Origin: Saprospiraceae bacterium
Lineage (GTDB): Bacteria > Bacteroidota > Bacteroidia > Chitinophagales > Saprospiraceae
Reading direction: 5' to 3'
DNA: 58,237 bases
Assembly: GCA_027488135.1 (NCBI GenBank)
Contig: JAIYCH010000023.1
Span: 1 to 58,237, forward strand
Each line of letters begins with the position of its first letter. The first letter of the stretch is position 1. The translations under genes and the position numbers were made by a program. Shown here one piece after another: positions 17,107-28,000 of this stretch. The notes beneath the pieces were generated by a model. The model was not told the origin of the DNA. It ran no database searches and saw only the letters and a list, made by a program, of their open reading frames with translations.

Positions 17107-18313
17107 AAAATACGTTCAACTCTCCATTTTATTATTGCTTCAATTTATGATTTGGGGATCCTGGTATGTTACGACTGGAACGTACCTTATACAAACGCTT
17201 CATTTTTCAGGAAGAGAAGTGGGACTTGTTTATGGAGCTATGTCTGTTGCAGCATTCATTTCACCCATTTTTATAGGATTTATAACAGATAAATATTTTT
17301 CAGCTTCAAAAGTACTGGCGTTTCTTCACATTGGTGGTAGTATGTGCTTAGTTGCCATGTATTCATTTACGGACTTTAAGGTTTTCTATCCCCTCACCTT
17401 ACTTTATGCCGTTTTATACCTACCTACATTTGCTCTTTCAAGTTCTTACGTACTTCAACAACTGGAAGACCCTTCAAAACAATTTCCTGGCGTTAGGGTA
17501 TGGGGAAGCATTGGATGGATCATAGCGGGAAATATAGTCGGTTTGTTAAGTTGGGAAAAAACAGCCAATCCGCTGTTACTTTCTGCCTGTTTAAGTATGT
17601 TATTAGGTATTTATGCCTTATTCTTACCCAAGGTTCCAAGTATTGAGGGAAAAAGCGCTAATTCTATTAAAGAATTTTTCTCTGTCGAAATAATTCAACT
17701 TTTCAAACAGAGAGATTTTTTAGTATTCATGATGAGCCTTACGCTATTGTATGCTATTCCCATTGCCTACTATTATAGTTTTGTAAATAATTTTTTAACA
17801 ACCATTCAGGTAAAAAATGCTGCTGGCTGGATGTCCATTGGGCAACTAACAGAGATTCTTGTTATGTTACTCCTGCCTTTTTTCCTTCGTCATTTTTCAT
17901 TTAAATGGGTTGTCTTTACCGGACTATTTTTATGGGGTGCAAGATATGGTATTTTCGCCTACGCAGCTGAAAATCCAACCATGCAGCTCGTTTGGCTTCC
18001 TGCTATATTGGTTCATGGTTTCGCCTACGTATTTACTGGATTGGCGGGACAATTATATATTGATCAGAAAGCACCGAGACATTTAAGAAATACAGCACAA
18101 AGCATAATCACTTTTGCTATGCAAGGAATGGGAACCTTGTTTGGTACTTATTTTGCCGGATGGATGGTGGAGAGAAATATAACTGCCTCGGGAGAGTACA
18201 ACTGGACTAATATTTGGATTTTACCTACAGTGGCTGGGATTGCTTTGTCCTTGTTTTTCCTTCTACTTTTCAAGCAAAAAGAAAAACAAGAACAAAGGTT
18301 ACCCGATAATTAA
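17096..18313 (+). CDS. MFS permease, nucleoside:H+ symporter (NupG)-like
   Basis: A 405-aa transporter with 12 predicted membrane helices. The short N-terminus followed by LQFMIWGSWYVTTGTYL and then GLVYGAMSVAAFISP resembles the NupG/XapB nucleoside-proton symporter group. It overlaps the methyltransferase by 11 bp. Its stop codon is immediately adjacent to the stop of the convergent TonB-dependent receptor, with no intergenic base. Confidence 0.85.
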   Translation: MKNKKYVQLSILLLLQFMIWGSWYVTTGTYLIQTLHFSGREVGLVYGAMSVAAFISPIFIGFITDKYFSASKVLAFLHIGGSMCLVAMYSFTDFKVFYPLTLLYAVLYLPTFALSSSYVLQQLEDPSKQFPGVRVWGSIGWIIAGNIVGLLSWEKTANPLLLSACLSMLLGIYALFLPKVPSIEGKSANSIKEFFSVEIIQLFKQRDFLVFMMSLTLLYAIPIAYYYSFVNNFLTTIQVKNAAGWMSIGQLTEILVMLLLPFFLRHFSFKWVVFTGLFLWGARYGIFAYAAENPTMQLVWLPAILVHGFAYVFTGLAGQLYIDQKAPRHLRNTAQSIITFAMQGMGTLFGTYFAGWMVERNITASGEYNWTNIWILPTVAGIALSLFFLLLFKQKEKQEQRLPDN

Positions 18314-21169
18314 TTAGAAGCTATAAGTAACTTTAGCTACTGCCCTTCTGCCAATAATTGGCATATTAGGTAAAGCTCTGTATTGCTGGTTAAATAAATT
18401 TTGGCAGGTAGCGTCAATCGCTAAACCATTCTTCAATTTGTAACCTACACCTATGTCAACAAGATTTTTAGGATCTGAAAATCCTGTAAATTGACCTGCA
18501 TTTGAGTAGAATGAATCGTCATGTTGGAAAGCAATATTTCCCCTCCAACCTGTTTCAGGTGCGTAAATAGCACCTAAACGATATTTATTTTTAGGTATTC
18601 CCAAGTTGAAAATTAAGCCTGAACCTTTTGCCTCACCTAAGTCTTCCTCAGTAAAATCTGTTTTATTTACCGCAGAAAAGTTAGCAAAAACACTCAAATC
18701 ATTGTTTATCATATAGCCAAAACCTAAATCAATACCTACATAAGCAAGAGAACCGAACGTTCTATAACCTGCTGCACTATGTACCATACCGTCCTGAGGA
18801 ACTCCAGTCGTTTCAACAGCGCCAAAGATAGGAGACAGCGGCGCAATTTGTGCAGCAAAAGCAGCACCACCCTGAGCATAAGCGCCTGCAACTGCAGCAC
18901 TAATTTGAGCAGCAGTAGCTGCAGCAGTAGCAGCTGGAAGACCAGCACCAATCAATGCAGCTTCCAATTGAGTTCTAACCGTTGCGCCAACTTTTGAACT
19001 TAAATCAGCAGCAATAGTTTGCCCTGTATAACTGATGGTTGGGCTGATGGCCGTGAAATTAATGAATCCTGAAGATGCAATTCTGTAAACGTCAGCAGAA
19101 ACCATTAGTTTTTTATTAAAAACCCCTTTATAACCAAGCTCCAATGTTTTTTCCGTTCTAATCTGTGGTGCGGTGGTATTTATTGGAGCTAATGGTAAAC
19201 CTGTAAATAGGTTATATCCTGTAAATTTACCACTTACCCCTGTTGGTGTGTTAGCTGGGTTTGTTAAGATAGCTTGTACTATTGGGAAAATAGTAGCAGG
19301 AAGTGCTGCTTGTAAACCTGTTAATATAGATGGTGTTACTGCACCATAAGGAATAGCCAAAGGTAAACCTGGTGTACCGTAAGGCAAACTAGGGAATCCT
19401 GGTGCGGTAAAATCAATCAGCGGGTTAGCTGGAAACTGCGCTATTTCCTTCATTCCCTTTAACCAAACATCAAAGAGACCAGCAGCGGGTGTTGCCACAG
19501 GAAAGTCAATATACATTACCAAGGCATCAGGTGGCGCAGCCGTTTGGTTGTAAGAAGCTCTAAAAGTATGATTTTTAGATGCCTTATACACTAAAGCCAA
19601 TCTTGGAGAAACCGCCTGTGCATCTAAAAAGTTGAAACGGTCAAAACGACCTGCTGCAACAAATTCGAAACGCTCGCTTAATTCAAAAGATGCTTGTGCA
19701 TAAGCTCCCATAATATTATAATCGTCATTATCCTCATTACGACCGTATACCTGATTATAGGTATTACTTCCCGCTTGACGATAGTCAGCACCCACAGTAA
19801 TATCGGCATTTAAAAACTTTTCCAAATTGAAGTTATATTGGATCTGACCCTCTAACTGACTTCTTTCAATAGCCGTCCTATTTCCTGTCTGATAAAGGAA
19901 TGTTGGTCTTTCAGGACTACCACCGTCGTTGTAATTATAAAATACCTGAGCAAATAAGCCCCCCTTTTGTACTCTTGCCTGTCCCCAGTAAGCTATAGAC
20001 TGAGAAAGACCTTCCCCCTGGGAATTGTAAAAAACGGAACTATTGGCATTCATACCACCGGCAAGAACTACCTTAGTATCTCCAGATGGTCTCATTTCTA
20101 AGGTACCATTAATGGCGCTGTTAGACCAAAAATCCTGCATCATGTTTCCATCTCCGTCCGGATCAAGATCTGCTTTTGACAATAATACTTTTGCTGCAGA
20201 TTGATTTGCAGAGACAACACCATTAGCCACTGTAGGGTCAATAATAGACGTTCTGAATCTACTGGTTTGCCTGGTGAATACACCTGCTGAAGTAGTTCCT
20301 TCAGAACCATCTAATACAAACTCTCCACCTCTCTTATTGTGTGCATTGATTTTGAAACCAATTTTTTTATTTTTTGAAGCGGCAGCCACTCTGGTAGAAA
20401 TACCCCAGGTTGACATTTCTCCACCCATTAATTCAACAGTAGTTCCAGGGAAGTCTATCGGACTTTTAGAGATAAAGTGCACTACACCTGCGGTTACGCC
20501 AGGACCGTAAAGCGCACCTCCCGCTCCTCGAACCACCTCAATTCTCTGTAAATCGATAGAGTTTAAGCCAGCAGCATCAGACTGAAAAGTTCCAGTACCA
20601 GCGCCTACCAAACTTCTATAATCGAGAATGGGAAATACACCCGTTCCAAATAAACCGGCAGAACCTCTCATTTCAATGTTCATACGCGCTGCTGACTGCT
20701 GTTGAATCTGAACACCAGGAACGTTTATCAATTCTCTGATTGGATCAACTGCTGAAGATGCAGCTTGCATCGTTTTAGCTGAAATAACTGAAACCGATGC
20801 AGGAGCCTCCTGTACTTTCTCCGCTCTTCTTGATGCAGAAACCACGATTTCATCTAATGTGCTGATGTTTTCGTCAAGAACAACATCTAGTTTTTCGTTG
20901 CCTGAAGTTACATCAAGGACTTTAGCATTGTATCCAATAAAACTAAATTCTACTTTAAAAGGTGGTTTTGAACTTGTTTCTAACCGGTACATTCCATCTA
21001 AATCGGCTGAGACACCTATTGAGGTTCCTACAACCACAACACTGGCGCCAACCAATGGCTCACCTTTTGAATCGGTAATTTTACCGCTTACTATGGTTTG
21101 CGCATTTAAGGCAAAACAAAATAATAAGGCCGGTAATAAAAAAATGTTTCTAAGTTGTTTTCTTAACAT
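18314..21169 (-). CDS. TonB-dependent outer-membrane receptor
   Basis: A 951-aa outer-membrane transporter. A signal peptide (about 1-23) is followed by a carboxypeptidase-regulatory-like beta domain (24-112), then the plug with VVSASRRAEKVQEAP-type TonB box/plug start, and a beta-barrel ending in an aromatic residue (VTYSF). It lacks the usual SusC length and has no SusD partner next to it, so it is more like a siderophore/vitamin or small-substrate receptor. Residues about 726-790 are an unusual Ala-rich, low-complexity insertion in a barrel loop. The gene is monocistronic. Confidence 0.93.
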   Translation of the reverse strand: MLRKQLRNIFLLPALLFCFALNAQTIVSGKITDSKGEPLVGASVVVVGTSIGVSADLDGMYRLETSSKPPFKVEFSFIGYNAKVLDVTSGNEKLDVVLDENISTLDEIVVSASRRAEKVQEAPASVSVISAKTMQAASSAVDPIRELINVPGVQIQQQSAARMNIEMRGSAGLFGTGVFPILDYRSLVGAGTGTFQSDAAGLNSIDLQRIEVVRGAGGALYGPGVTAGVVHFISKSPIDFPGTTVELMGGEMSTWGISTRVAAASKNKKIGFKINAHNKRGGEFVLDGSEGTTSAGVFTRQTSRFRTSIIDPTVANGVVSANQSAAKVLLSKADLDPDGDGNMMQDFWSNSAINGTLEMRPSGDTKVVLAGGMNANSSVFYNSQGEGLSQSIAYWGQARVQKGGLFAQVFYNYNDGGSPERPTFLYQTGNRTAIERSQLEGQIQYNFNLEKFLNADITVGADYRQAGSNTYNQVYGRNEDNDDYNIMGAYAQASFELSERFEFVAAGRFDRFNFLDAQAVSPRLALVYKASKNHTFRASYNQTAAPPDALVMYIDFPVATPAAGLFDVWLKGMKEIAQFPANPLIDFTAPGFPSLPYGTPGLPLAIPYGAVTPSILTGLQAALPATIFPIVQAILTNPANTPTGVSGKFTGYNLFTGLPLAPINTTAPQIRTEKTLELGYKGVFNKKLMVSADVYRIASSGFINFTAISPTISYTGQTIAADLSSKVGATVRTQLEAALIGAGLPAATAAATAAQISAAVAGAYAQGGAAFAAQIAPLSPIFGAVETTGVPQDGMVHSAAGYRTFGSLAYVGIDLGFGYMINNDLSVFANFSAVNKTDFTEEDLGEAKGSGLIFNLGIPKNKYRLGAIYAPETGWRGNIAFQHDDSFYSNAGQFTGFSDPKNLVDIGVGYKLKNGLAIDATCQNLFNQQYRALPNMPIIGRRAVAKVTYSF

Positions 21170-21184
21170 GGTACACTATTTTTG
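21155..21184 (+). promoter_or_regulatory. Bacteroidota-type promoter for the pseudouridine synthase gene
   Basis: TTG at 21155-21157, a 19-nt spacer and TATTTTTG at 21177-21184 match the consensus exactly. It overlaps the first codons of the divergent TonB-dependent receptor, so the two promoters may interfere. Confidence 0.5.
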
Positions 21185-21278
21185 TTCATCAATCCAATTT
21201 AAATTTACATTCTGAATAACTGGATGTTTTACTATCCTACCACAAAATAATCAAAATTTTATATGGATTTATCTTTTT

Positions 21279-22106
21279 TTGTGTTTTAAAAATTGCTTGC
21301 TAATCAATTCCTACTTTTATATTCTTTTTTACAAAAAATTAATTCCCTTGGAAACAAATAATGACGGTTCAATTAGCTTAAATAAATTTATTTCCTCTAC
21401 AGGGATTTGTTCCCGCAGAGAGGCCGATACCTGGATTTCAGCAGGTAGAGTCACAATAAATAATCTTCCTACCCAACTGGGAAACAGAGTTTTTCCCGGT
21501 GATCTGGTGCATATAGACGGAAAACCCATAAAAGAAAACCCGCCCTTACTTTATATTGCTTATCATAAACCCGTAGGTATTGTGTGCACTACCGACCCAA
21601 AAGAACCCCAAAATATAATTAGCCAGATAAAACATAATCAACGTCTTTTTCCCATCGGAAGGTTAGATAAAGCTTCCCATGGTCTGATTTTTCTTACTAA
21701 TGACGGTGACATTGTGAATAAGGTGCTTCGAGCTGGAAATAATCATGAAAAAGAATACATCGTATCGCTAAACAAACCAATTAATAATGCTTTTTTACAG
21801 AAAATGAGAACGGGTATTCCCATCTTAGGAACGGTAACTAAGCCTTGTGAAGTAGTTCAAATAGATACATTTTCCTTTAAAATTATTCTAACGCAAGGCT
21901 TAAACCGACAAATTCGTAGAATGTGTGCTTTCTTAGATTATGAGGTTTATTCCTTAAAAAGAATTAGAATCATGGACATTACCATTGATGGTATTGAATC
22001 TAATACATGGAGATATTTCACGCCTTCCGAAATGTCGAAACTGGAAGATAAATTGCAATTTTCCTCCAAAACAGCCGAAGCCTCTCTACCTAAAAAAGGA
22101 ATCTAG
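21279..22106 (+). CDS. rluF: 23S rRNA pseudouridine synthase, RluF-like
   Basis: Converts a uridine of 23S rRNA to pseudouridine; E. coli RluF modifies U2604. An S4 RNA-binding domain occupies about 33-85 and contains SRREAD. The RsuA/RluB/E/F-type catalytic domain has GRLDKASHGL with the catalytic D130. The S4 segment resembles RluF more than RsuA. The ATG at 21279 adds 23 residues not expected in the family; a TTG at 21348 just before the S4 domain may be the true start. The gene ends 6 bp before the convergent universal stress gene. Confidence 0.85.
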   Translation: MCFKNCLLINSYFYILFYKKLIPLETNNDGSISLNKFISSTGICSRREADTWISAGRVTINNLPTQLGNRVFPGDLVHIDGKPIKENPPLLYIAYHKPVGIVCTTDPKEPQNIISQIKHNQRLFPIGRLDKASHGLIFLTNDGDIVNKVLRAGNNHEKEYIVSLNKPINNAFLQKMRTGIPILGTVTKPCEVVQIDTFSFKIILTQGLNRQIRRMCAFLDYEVYSLKRIRIMDITIDGIESNTWRYFTPSEMSKLEDKLQFSSKTAEASLPKKGI

Positions 22107-22112
22107 GATTGA

Positions 22113-22919
22113 TTAATGCTTAAAAACTAACATCGGATTTTTTATAACCCCCGATATTTCCCGCACAAAGGAATGCTCCATTAATCTTTCCCAAAAAGAT
22201 CTTTCGTGAAAAGTTACTGCCAACATTACCTCTGGATATTCGCTTAGGAAATCAAGGATGGCAGGAAAAGGTTCCCCGTTTAAAATTTTGAAATCCATGC
22301 CGACCTCCTCATGGTCTTCAGCGAAAGAATGTAATATTTGTTTCATCTTTACTATGGCCTTGTACTCATCTTCTTCTGTTTCTGAAACATGTAAAAGGTG
22401 TAATCTTATACCTAATATTGAACACCATGGCAGGAGGACGTCTAAGGTTGATATACTTCCCGATGAAAAATCAGTAGCGTAGTAAATAGAGGTGAGTGGC
22501 GCCTCACTGGCTTCTTCAGGTATAATTATTACAGGAAAATCAACTCGATCTATTATTTTTTGTGTTGACTCTCCCCAAAAAATTCCTTCTAATATTTTCT
22601 TCTTCCTCTTTCCAATAATTAATAAAGATGGGGCGTATTTTTCTGACAACAACTCACATTGCTCAACGATATTCCCATAAACGAGCTCATGTTGAATTAA
22701 ATTATCGCTATTTCCTGATTGATTTTTTTTATTCTCCTCTGAAAATTTAGATAGTTTTGACCTACTATCTTCTTGAAATTCAATACGGTCTATGGGTTCT
22801 ACATGTACCAATATTATTTTATAGTTCAATCTTTCCGCAAAGCGTAGTGCTATACCTAAAGCAATTTTACTTGAAGGGGTATAGTCTGTAAGGCATAAGA
22901 TTGTTTTCATGGAACCCAT
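22113..22919 (-). CDS. universal stress protein, tandem UspA domains
   Basis: A 268-aa cytoplasmic protein made of two Usp domains (about 1-140 and 142-268). The first begins ILCLTDYTPSSKIA and carries the nucleotide-type glycine segment GKRKKKILEGIFWGEST. The second begins SIYYATDFSSGS and lacks a clear glycine motif, so it may be non-binding. It lies 23 bp downstream of the TerC gene on the same strand, suggesting a shared stress-response message. Confidence 0.88.
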   Translation of the reverse strand: MGSMKTILCLTDYTPSSKIALGIALRFAERLNYKIILVHVEPIDRIEFQEDSRSKLSKFSEENKKNQSGNSDNLIQHELVYGNIVEQCELLSEKYAPSLLIIGKRKKKILEGIFWGESTQKIIDRVDFPVIIIPEEASEAPLTSIYYATDFSSGSISTLDVLLPWCSILGIRLHLLHVSETEEDEYKAIVKMKQILHSFAEDHEEVGMDFKILNGEPFPAILDFLSEYPEVMLAVTFHERSFWERLMEHSFVREISGVIKNPMLVFKH

Positions 22920-22942
22920 TTCATACCATTAAGATAATCATT

Positions 22943-23896
22943 TTATTCCATTTTTGTCTTATTATCCTTCAATATAGATAAAACAACGCCCACTGTTAAA
23001 GCGAACACAATAAAGGCTAAAGACAACCAATCTGGCAGATGAATTTGATGAGAAACAAGCATTTTTATTCCCACAAATGCCAATATCGCTACTAGGCTAT
23101 ACTTTAAATACTCAAATTTGTCTATAAAAGCGGCCAGGACAAAATATAAGGAACGCAATCCTAAAATAGCGAAAATATTTGATGTAAATACAATAAATGG
23201 ATCTGTTGTAATGGCAAAAATAGCTGGAATACTATCGAATGCAAACATTATGTCTGTAGTCTCTACCACCATTAAGGCAATAAACAGGGGCGTTGCCACC
23301 CAAAGCTTTCCCTCTTTAATAAAAAAATGATCTCCGTGAAATTTCGTCGTCACTGGAAAAAAGCGTTTCACCAATTTAATGGTAGGATTGTTTTCCGGGT
23401 GGATGCTTTCATGAGTTCCTGACTTCAGCATTTTATAAGCGGCATACAATAAAATAATACCAAAAATATAGACGATCCATGTAAAACTTTCCATCAGCAC
23501 AGCCCCAACACCTATCATTAATCCTCTAAAGATGATAGCACCTAAAATACCCCAGAATAAAACCCGGTGTTGGTTCGCCTGTGGTATGTTAAAGTAAGAA
23601 AAGATGATAGCTATGACAAATATATTATCAATACTCAGAGATTGTTCGACAAGATATCCTGTTAAATAAGTTATGACCGCCTCTTTTCCCGTTAACGCAT
23701 GGCTTCCTTGAGGTAGCCAGTTATTAGTATAGGCAAAGTAAATAAATACACTGAATAATAAAGACAAACTCACCCATAAGCCAGTCCATCGTAAAGCCTC
23801 CTTTGTACTTACATTATGTGGATTTTTATTTAAAACCCCAAGATCTATCCCTAATAAAACAAGGATAAGTAAAATAAAGCCAGTCCAGATAATCAT
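22943..23896 (-). CDS. TerC/Alx-family membrane protein
   Basis: A 317-aa protein with about nine membrane helices and the TerC fold. Acidic residues inside helices (EQSLSIDNIFV near 84-94 and the TDIMFAFDSIPAIFAI segment near 214-229) form the conserved metal-ion site. Family members export manganese or contribute to tellurite resistance. It precedes a UspA gene and lies just downstream of the tRNA-Cys terminator. Confidence 0.92.
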   Translation of the reverse strand: MIIWTGFILLILVLLGIDLGVLNKNPHNVSTKEALRWTGLWVSLSLLFSVFIYFAYTNNWLPQGSHALTGKEAVITYLTGYLVEQSLSIDNIFVIAIIFSYFNIPQANQHRVLFWGILGAIIFRGLMIGVGAVLMESFTWIVYIFGIILLYAAYKMLKSGTHESIHPENNPTIKLVKRFFPVTTKFHGDHFFIKEGKLWVATPLFIALMVVETTDIMFAFDSIPAIFAITTDPFIVFTSNIFAILGLRSLYFVLAAFIDKFEYLKYSLVAILAFVGIKMLVSHQIHLPDWLSLAFIVFALTVGVVLSILKDNKTKME

Positions 23897-23918
23897 AATT
23901 TTAGCTTGATTTTAAAAC

Positions 23919-23947
23919 AAAAAAGCCCCTGATTTATTTCAGAGGCT
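23919..23947 (-). terminator. Rho-independent terminator of tRNA-Cys
   Basis: On the minus strand a 9-bp stem (arms 23939-23947 and 23924-23932, one G-U) with a 6-base loop is followed by a run of six T. It lies 5 bp past the tRNA 3' end and 22 bp before the terC start codon. Confidence 0.85.
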
Positions 23948-23952
23948 TTGTG

Positions 23953-24023
23953 AGGTCGGAGGCGGATTCGAACCGTCGTACGAGGTTTTGCAGACCTCTG
24001 CCTAGCCACTCGGCCACCCGACC
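23953..24023 (-). tRNA. tRNA-Cys (anticodon GCA)
   Basis: A 71-nt cloverleaf. The 7-bp acceptor stem has 5' GGTCGGG pairing with 3' TCCGACC through one G-U. The anticodon loop CTGCAAA gives GCA, and the T-loop is GTTCGAATC. The discriminator base is U, as expected for cysteine tRNA. CCA is not encoded (the next bases are CA), so it is added after transcription. It has its own promoter and terminator and is a single-gene unit. Confidence 0.97.
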
Positions 24024-24050
24024 CTATTTTCACTTTTACTAAATGAATCG

Positions 24051-24058
24051 CAAATATA
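24051..24058 (-). promoter_or_regulatory. -7 element for tRNA-Cys
   Basis: TATATTTG on the minus strand matches TAnnTTTG exactly and lies 27 nt before the mature tRNA 5' end. The -33 region is T-rich without a clear TTG. Confidence 0.55.
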
Positions 24059-24112
24059 CGTGTTTTTTTATTATTAAAAAATACTAATTCGATTATTTAA
24101 TAAATATAGAGC

Positions 24113-24895
24113 CTAGTTGATTATTTTTTCCTTTTCCCACTTTTTTTCTAATTCTTTCATATTCGTACCCCTCACGAACCGATAGGCCATTATAGCCTCT
24201 TTTGATACTTTTTTTTCATAATAAACCAAACCAATGCCTTTAGCATATATTTCCATACCTTCAAACAACTGTCCGGTAACCCCCTCGTTTTCCATTTCAA
24301 TTTTTTCTTTTACCTTAAAAAAAATAGCTGGAATTTCCCGCTTATTAAAAACAAACGTGGTGTCTCCCATAAACATTCTATTTTTTATAACGCTATAAAT
24401 AGTTGAATCACTATCATTTGATTTCCATTGTATATGATAAAGAAAAATACCAAACCTATCTTTCACCACAAAGGGAAAACTATTTCCCGCCAAAATCTTT
24501 ACCTCGGTTCTTTGCTGTTTATACCCATTAGTAGCATCGGGTAAGTCATAAATATATAGGTCTTTTAGGAGCAATCCATTTTGTACTACCTCCTCCTGCA
24601 CATGTTGTAAAGGAACCATATAGTTTTCATAAAAAGTACTCGAAAATATTTTTTCTTCCCCTTTTAAAAAACTCCTGTGATACCAGTAAACACTATCTGT
24701 CCCCGTATTTCCTGCCGATGCATAAACATAAACTTCTCCACTGGCCAATTTTTCCATTGGGAAATAATAACCTCTGATATCTCTTTGATTATTTTCTAAA
24801 ACACAGGCAGACAAGGTAAAACACCACAAAATATAAGCAGGGACACCTATATAAAACCATGCATTAAAAAGGTGTTCCCAACGTTTTTTTTTCAT
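24113..24895 (-). CDS. lipoprotein of unknown function, 260 aa
   Basis: The N-terminus has two Lys/Arg-rich residues, a hydrophobic segment (about 10-28) and a lipobox TLSAC, so a lipidated envelope protein is likely. The rest is beta-rich and alternates aromatic strands (YWYHRSF, IFLYHIQW), but no domain is recognised. It is divergent from secA across a 115-bp region and not obviously in an operon. Confidence 0.65.
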   Translation of the reverse strand: MKKKRWEHLFNAWFYIGVPAYILWCFTLSACVLENNQRDIRGYYFPMEKLASGEVYVYASAGNTGTDSVYWYHRSFLKGEEKIFSSTFYENYMVPLQHVQEEVVQNGLLLKDLYIYDLPDATNGYKQQRTEVKILAGNSFPFVVKDRFGIFLYHIQWKSNDSDSTIYSVIKNRMFMGDTTFVFNKREIPAIFFKVKEKIEMENEGVTGQLFEGMEIYAKGIGLVYYEKKVSKEAIMAYRFVRGTNMKELEKKWEKEKIIN

Positions 24896-24946
24896 TTATC
24901 TCATATTATTTGTTCAGCTTTACCATGACAAATGACTTTTTATGTC

Positions 24947-24976
24947 TTGTAATACCTATAAAAGGTCGTATATTTG
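24947..24976 (+). promoter_or_regulatory. secA promoter
   Basis: TTG (24947-24949), a 19-nt spacer and TATATTTG (24969-24976) match the Bacteroidota consensus exactly. The predicted transcript would start near 24983, about 28 nt before the secA ATG. Confidence 0.65.
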
Positions 24977-25010
24977 CCTACTCACAAAATTAACCTAAAT
25001 AGGAAATAAA

Positions 25011-28000
25011 ATGTTTGAAAATATAGGCAAGTCTTTGCAAAAATTATTCGGTAGCAAACAGGAAAAAGATATTCTTAAGTTTAACCCTATTATTGAACAA
25101 ATTCATCAATTTGGGGACAACTTAAAAAATCTTTCTCATGATGAGTTGAGGCAAAAGACCACAGAATTCCGGGAAAGGATTAGTGATTATCTTTCCGATA
25201 TAGACGACGCTATCGAAAAACTACGTCAACAAACCATTGATTCTGAAGAGCTTTCCGATAAAGAAAATCTTTTTCTTGAAATCGATACTTTAAAAAAACA
25301 GCGGGATCAGGAACTGGAAGTTATCTTAAACGAGATTCTTCCAGAGGCCTTTGCGGTAGTTAAGGAAACGGCTATTCGTTTTAAGAACAATTCAACCCTT
25401 TCTGTTACTGCCACCGAACATGATAAAAATCTGGCCGTACAGACTGGAAAATCTTATGTTTCCATTACAGGAAATCAAGCGACCTGGAAAAACCAGTGGA
25501 CCGCCGCAGGAGGTGCTATTACCTGGGATATGGTGCATTACGATGTTCAGCTTATCGGTGGTATGGTTCTTCATGAGGGTAAAATTGCTGAAATGGGAAC
25601 GGGTGAAGGTAAAACCCTTGTAGCTACTTTACCCGCTTATCTGAATGGATTAAGTGGCCTGGGCGTGCATGTCATTACCGTAAATGACTATTTAGCCCGC
25701 CGTGATGCTGAATGGATTGGCCCAATCATGGAATTTCTCCTTTTAACCATCGATTGTATCGATAAATATACCCCTCATTCCGAACAGCGCATTCAAGCTT
25801 ATGGCTGCGATATAACTTACGGAACAAATAACGAATTTGGTTTCGATTACCTTCGTGATAATATGGTTCGTACCACTGAAGAAAAAGTTCAGGGAAAACA
25901 CCATTTCAGTATGGTTGATGAGGTCGATTCCGTTCTTATCGATGATGCGCGAACACCTCTTATTATTTCAGGTCCCGTTGGCCCCGCCGCCGAAGATCAG
26001 GAATATTTTGAACTTCGTCCAAGTGTTGAAAAGCTGATAAATGAACAGAAAAAACTAGCCAATGAATATCTGATTGAGGCAAAAAAATTATTCGCCGCCG
26101 GAGCCATTGGGGTAGAGGAAGGAACAGCTGGTATGGCCCTGCTTCGTGCTTATCGTTCACTCCCAAGAGCAAGACCTTTAATTAAGTTCCTGAGCGAGGA
26201 AGGGGTGCGTGTTTTATTACAAAAAACCGAGAATCATTACATGCAGGAGCAATCCAAAAACATGCATTTGGTTGATGCGCCACTCCTTTTTAATATAGAT
26301 GAAAAAAATAGACAAACAGAACTTACCGAAAAGGGCGTAGAATATTTATCTACAAACTCCAATGATCCTAGTTTCTTTATGCTTCCGGATATCATTTCTG
26401 AAATGGTGGAAATTGAAAATCGAAAAGATTTTTCTAAAGAAGAAAGTGAAAACGCAAAAACTAAACTAGCTCAGGATTACGCCGTTAAAGCGCGCAGAGT
26501 ACATACCATAAATCAACTTTTAAAGGCTTTTACTCTTTTCGAAAAAGACGAGGAATATGTTGTAATGGAGGGTCAGGTTAAAATTGTCGATGAACAAACC
26601 GGACGTATGATGGAGGGCAGAAGATATTCCGATGGTCTTCACCAGGCGCTGGAAGCTAAGGAAAATGTGAAGATTGGAGAAATTACCCAAACTTACGCCA
26701 CCGTTACCCTGCAAAATTATTTCCGTATGTACCACAAATTAGCAGGTATGACGGGTACAGCAGAAACCGAAGCCAATGAGTTTTGGCAAATTTATAAACT
26801 CGATGTCGTTGTTATTCCTACCAATAGACCGATTCAGAGACTTGACCAAGAAGATTTTGTTTTCAAAACAAACAGAGAGAAATATAATGCGCTTATAGAC
26901 CAGATTAGTTTATTAAGCAAAGCTGGTCAACCAATTCTAGTAGGTACGACTTCCGTTGATATATCTGAAAAGTTAAGCCGGATGCTCCAGCTAAAAGGAC
27001 TTGACCATAATGTACTCAACGCAAAACAACATCAAAGAGAAGCCGAAATTGTTGCCGAAGCAGGTCGTCCAGGTAAAATTACCATTGCAACCAATATGGC
27101 CGGTCGTGGAACTGATATCAAGATTAATGAAGAGGTTAAAAAAGCAGGAGGATTAGCTATTATAGGTACGGAAAGACACGAGTCGAGGCGAGTTGACAGA
27201 CAGCTTCGTGGACGTTCCGGCCGTCAAGGTGACCCAGGTTCTTCACAATTTTACGTTTCCCTGGAAGATAACCTGATGCGACTTTTTCAATCCGATAGAA
27301 TTGCGTCTCTTATGGACAAAATGGGCCATAAAGACGGAGAGGTTATTCAACATTCTATGGTGACTAAATCTATTGAAAGAGCGCAGAAAAAAGTAGAAGA
27401 AAATAACTTCGGTATTCGTAAACGCCTTCTCGAATATGATGACGTTATGAATATTCAAAGAGAAGCTATTTACAAAAAAAGAGATAATGCACTCTTCGGC
27501 GATCGCCTTTCCGTGGACCTGTACAATATGTTTTTCTCTATCATTGAAAATATTGTTCATGACCATAAAGGCGGAGGTTCCTTCGATACCTTTAGAAGGG
27601 ACATGCTTAGCTTATTGGGACAGGTTCCAGAAATTTCAGAACATGATTTTCAAAAGAAAAACTCAAACCATCTGAGTGAAGAAACTTTCCACCAGTTCCA
27701 AGCCTATTATCACCGAAAATCAGAGCATATTCAAGAGGTTCTCTTCGACCATATTAAAAATGTCCACGAAACACAGGGAAACCGGTTCAAAAGAATCATC
27801 GTTCCTTTTACTGACGGCAGGACAAATCCTTACATGATTACTGCTGAGATGGAAGAAGCCTATAACTCTAAAGGTAAAACCATCATGAGAGATATAGAAA
27901 AAGCGGTAACGCTCTCTATCATAGACGAAAAATGGAAAGAACATTTACGAGCTATGGACGAATTAAAAGAATCGGTTCAATCTGCTTCTTTCGAACAAAA

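Noticed and set aside
18736-18997. Leu-rich and Ser/Asn/Cys-rich ORFs over the receptor's Ala-rich part
   Set aside because: They are shadows produced by the GCA/GCT-rich codons of the receptor in other frames.
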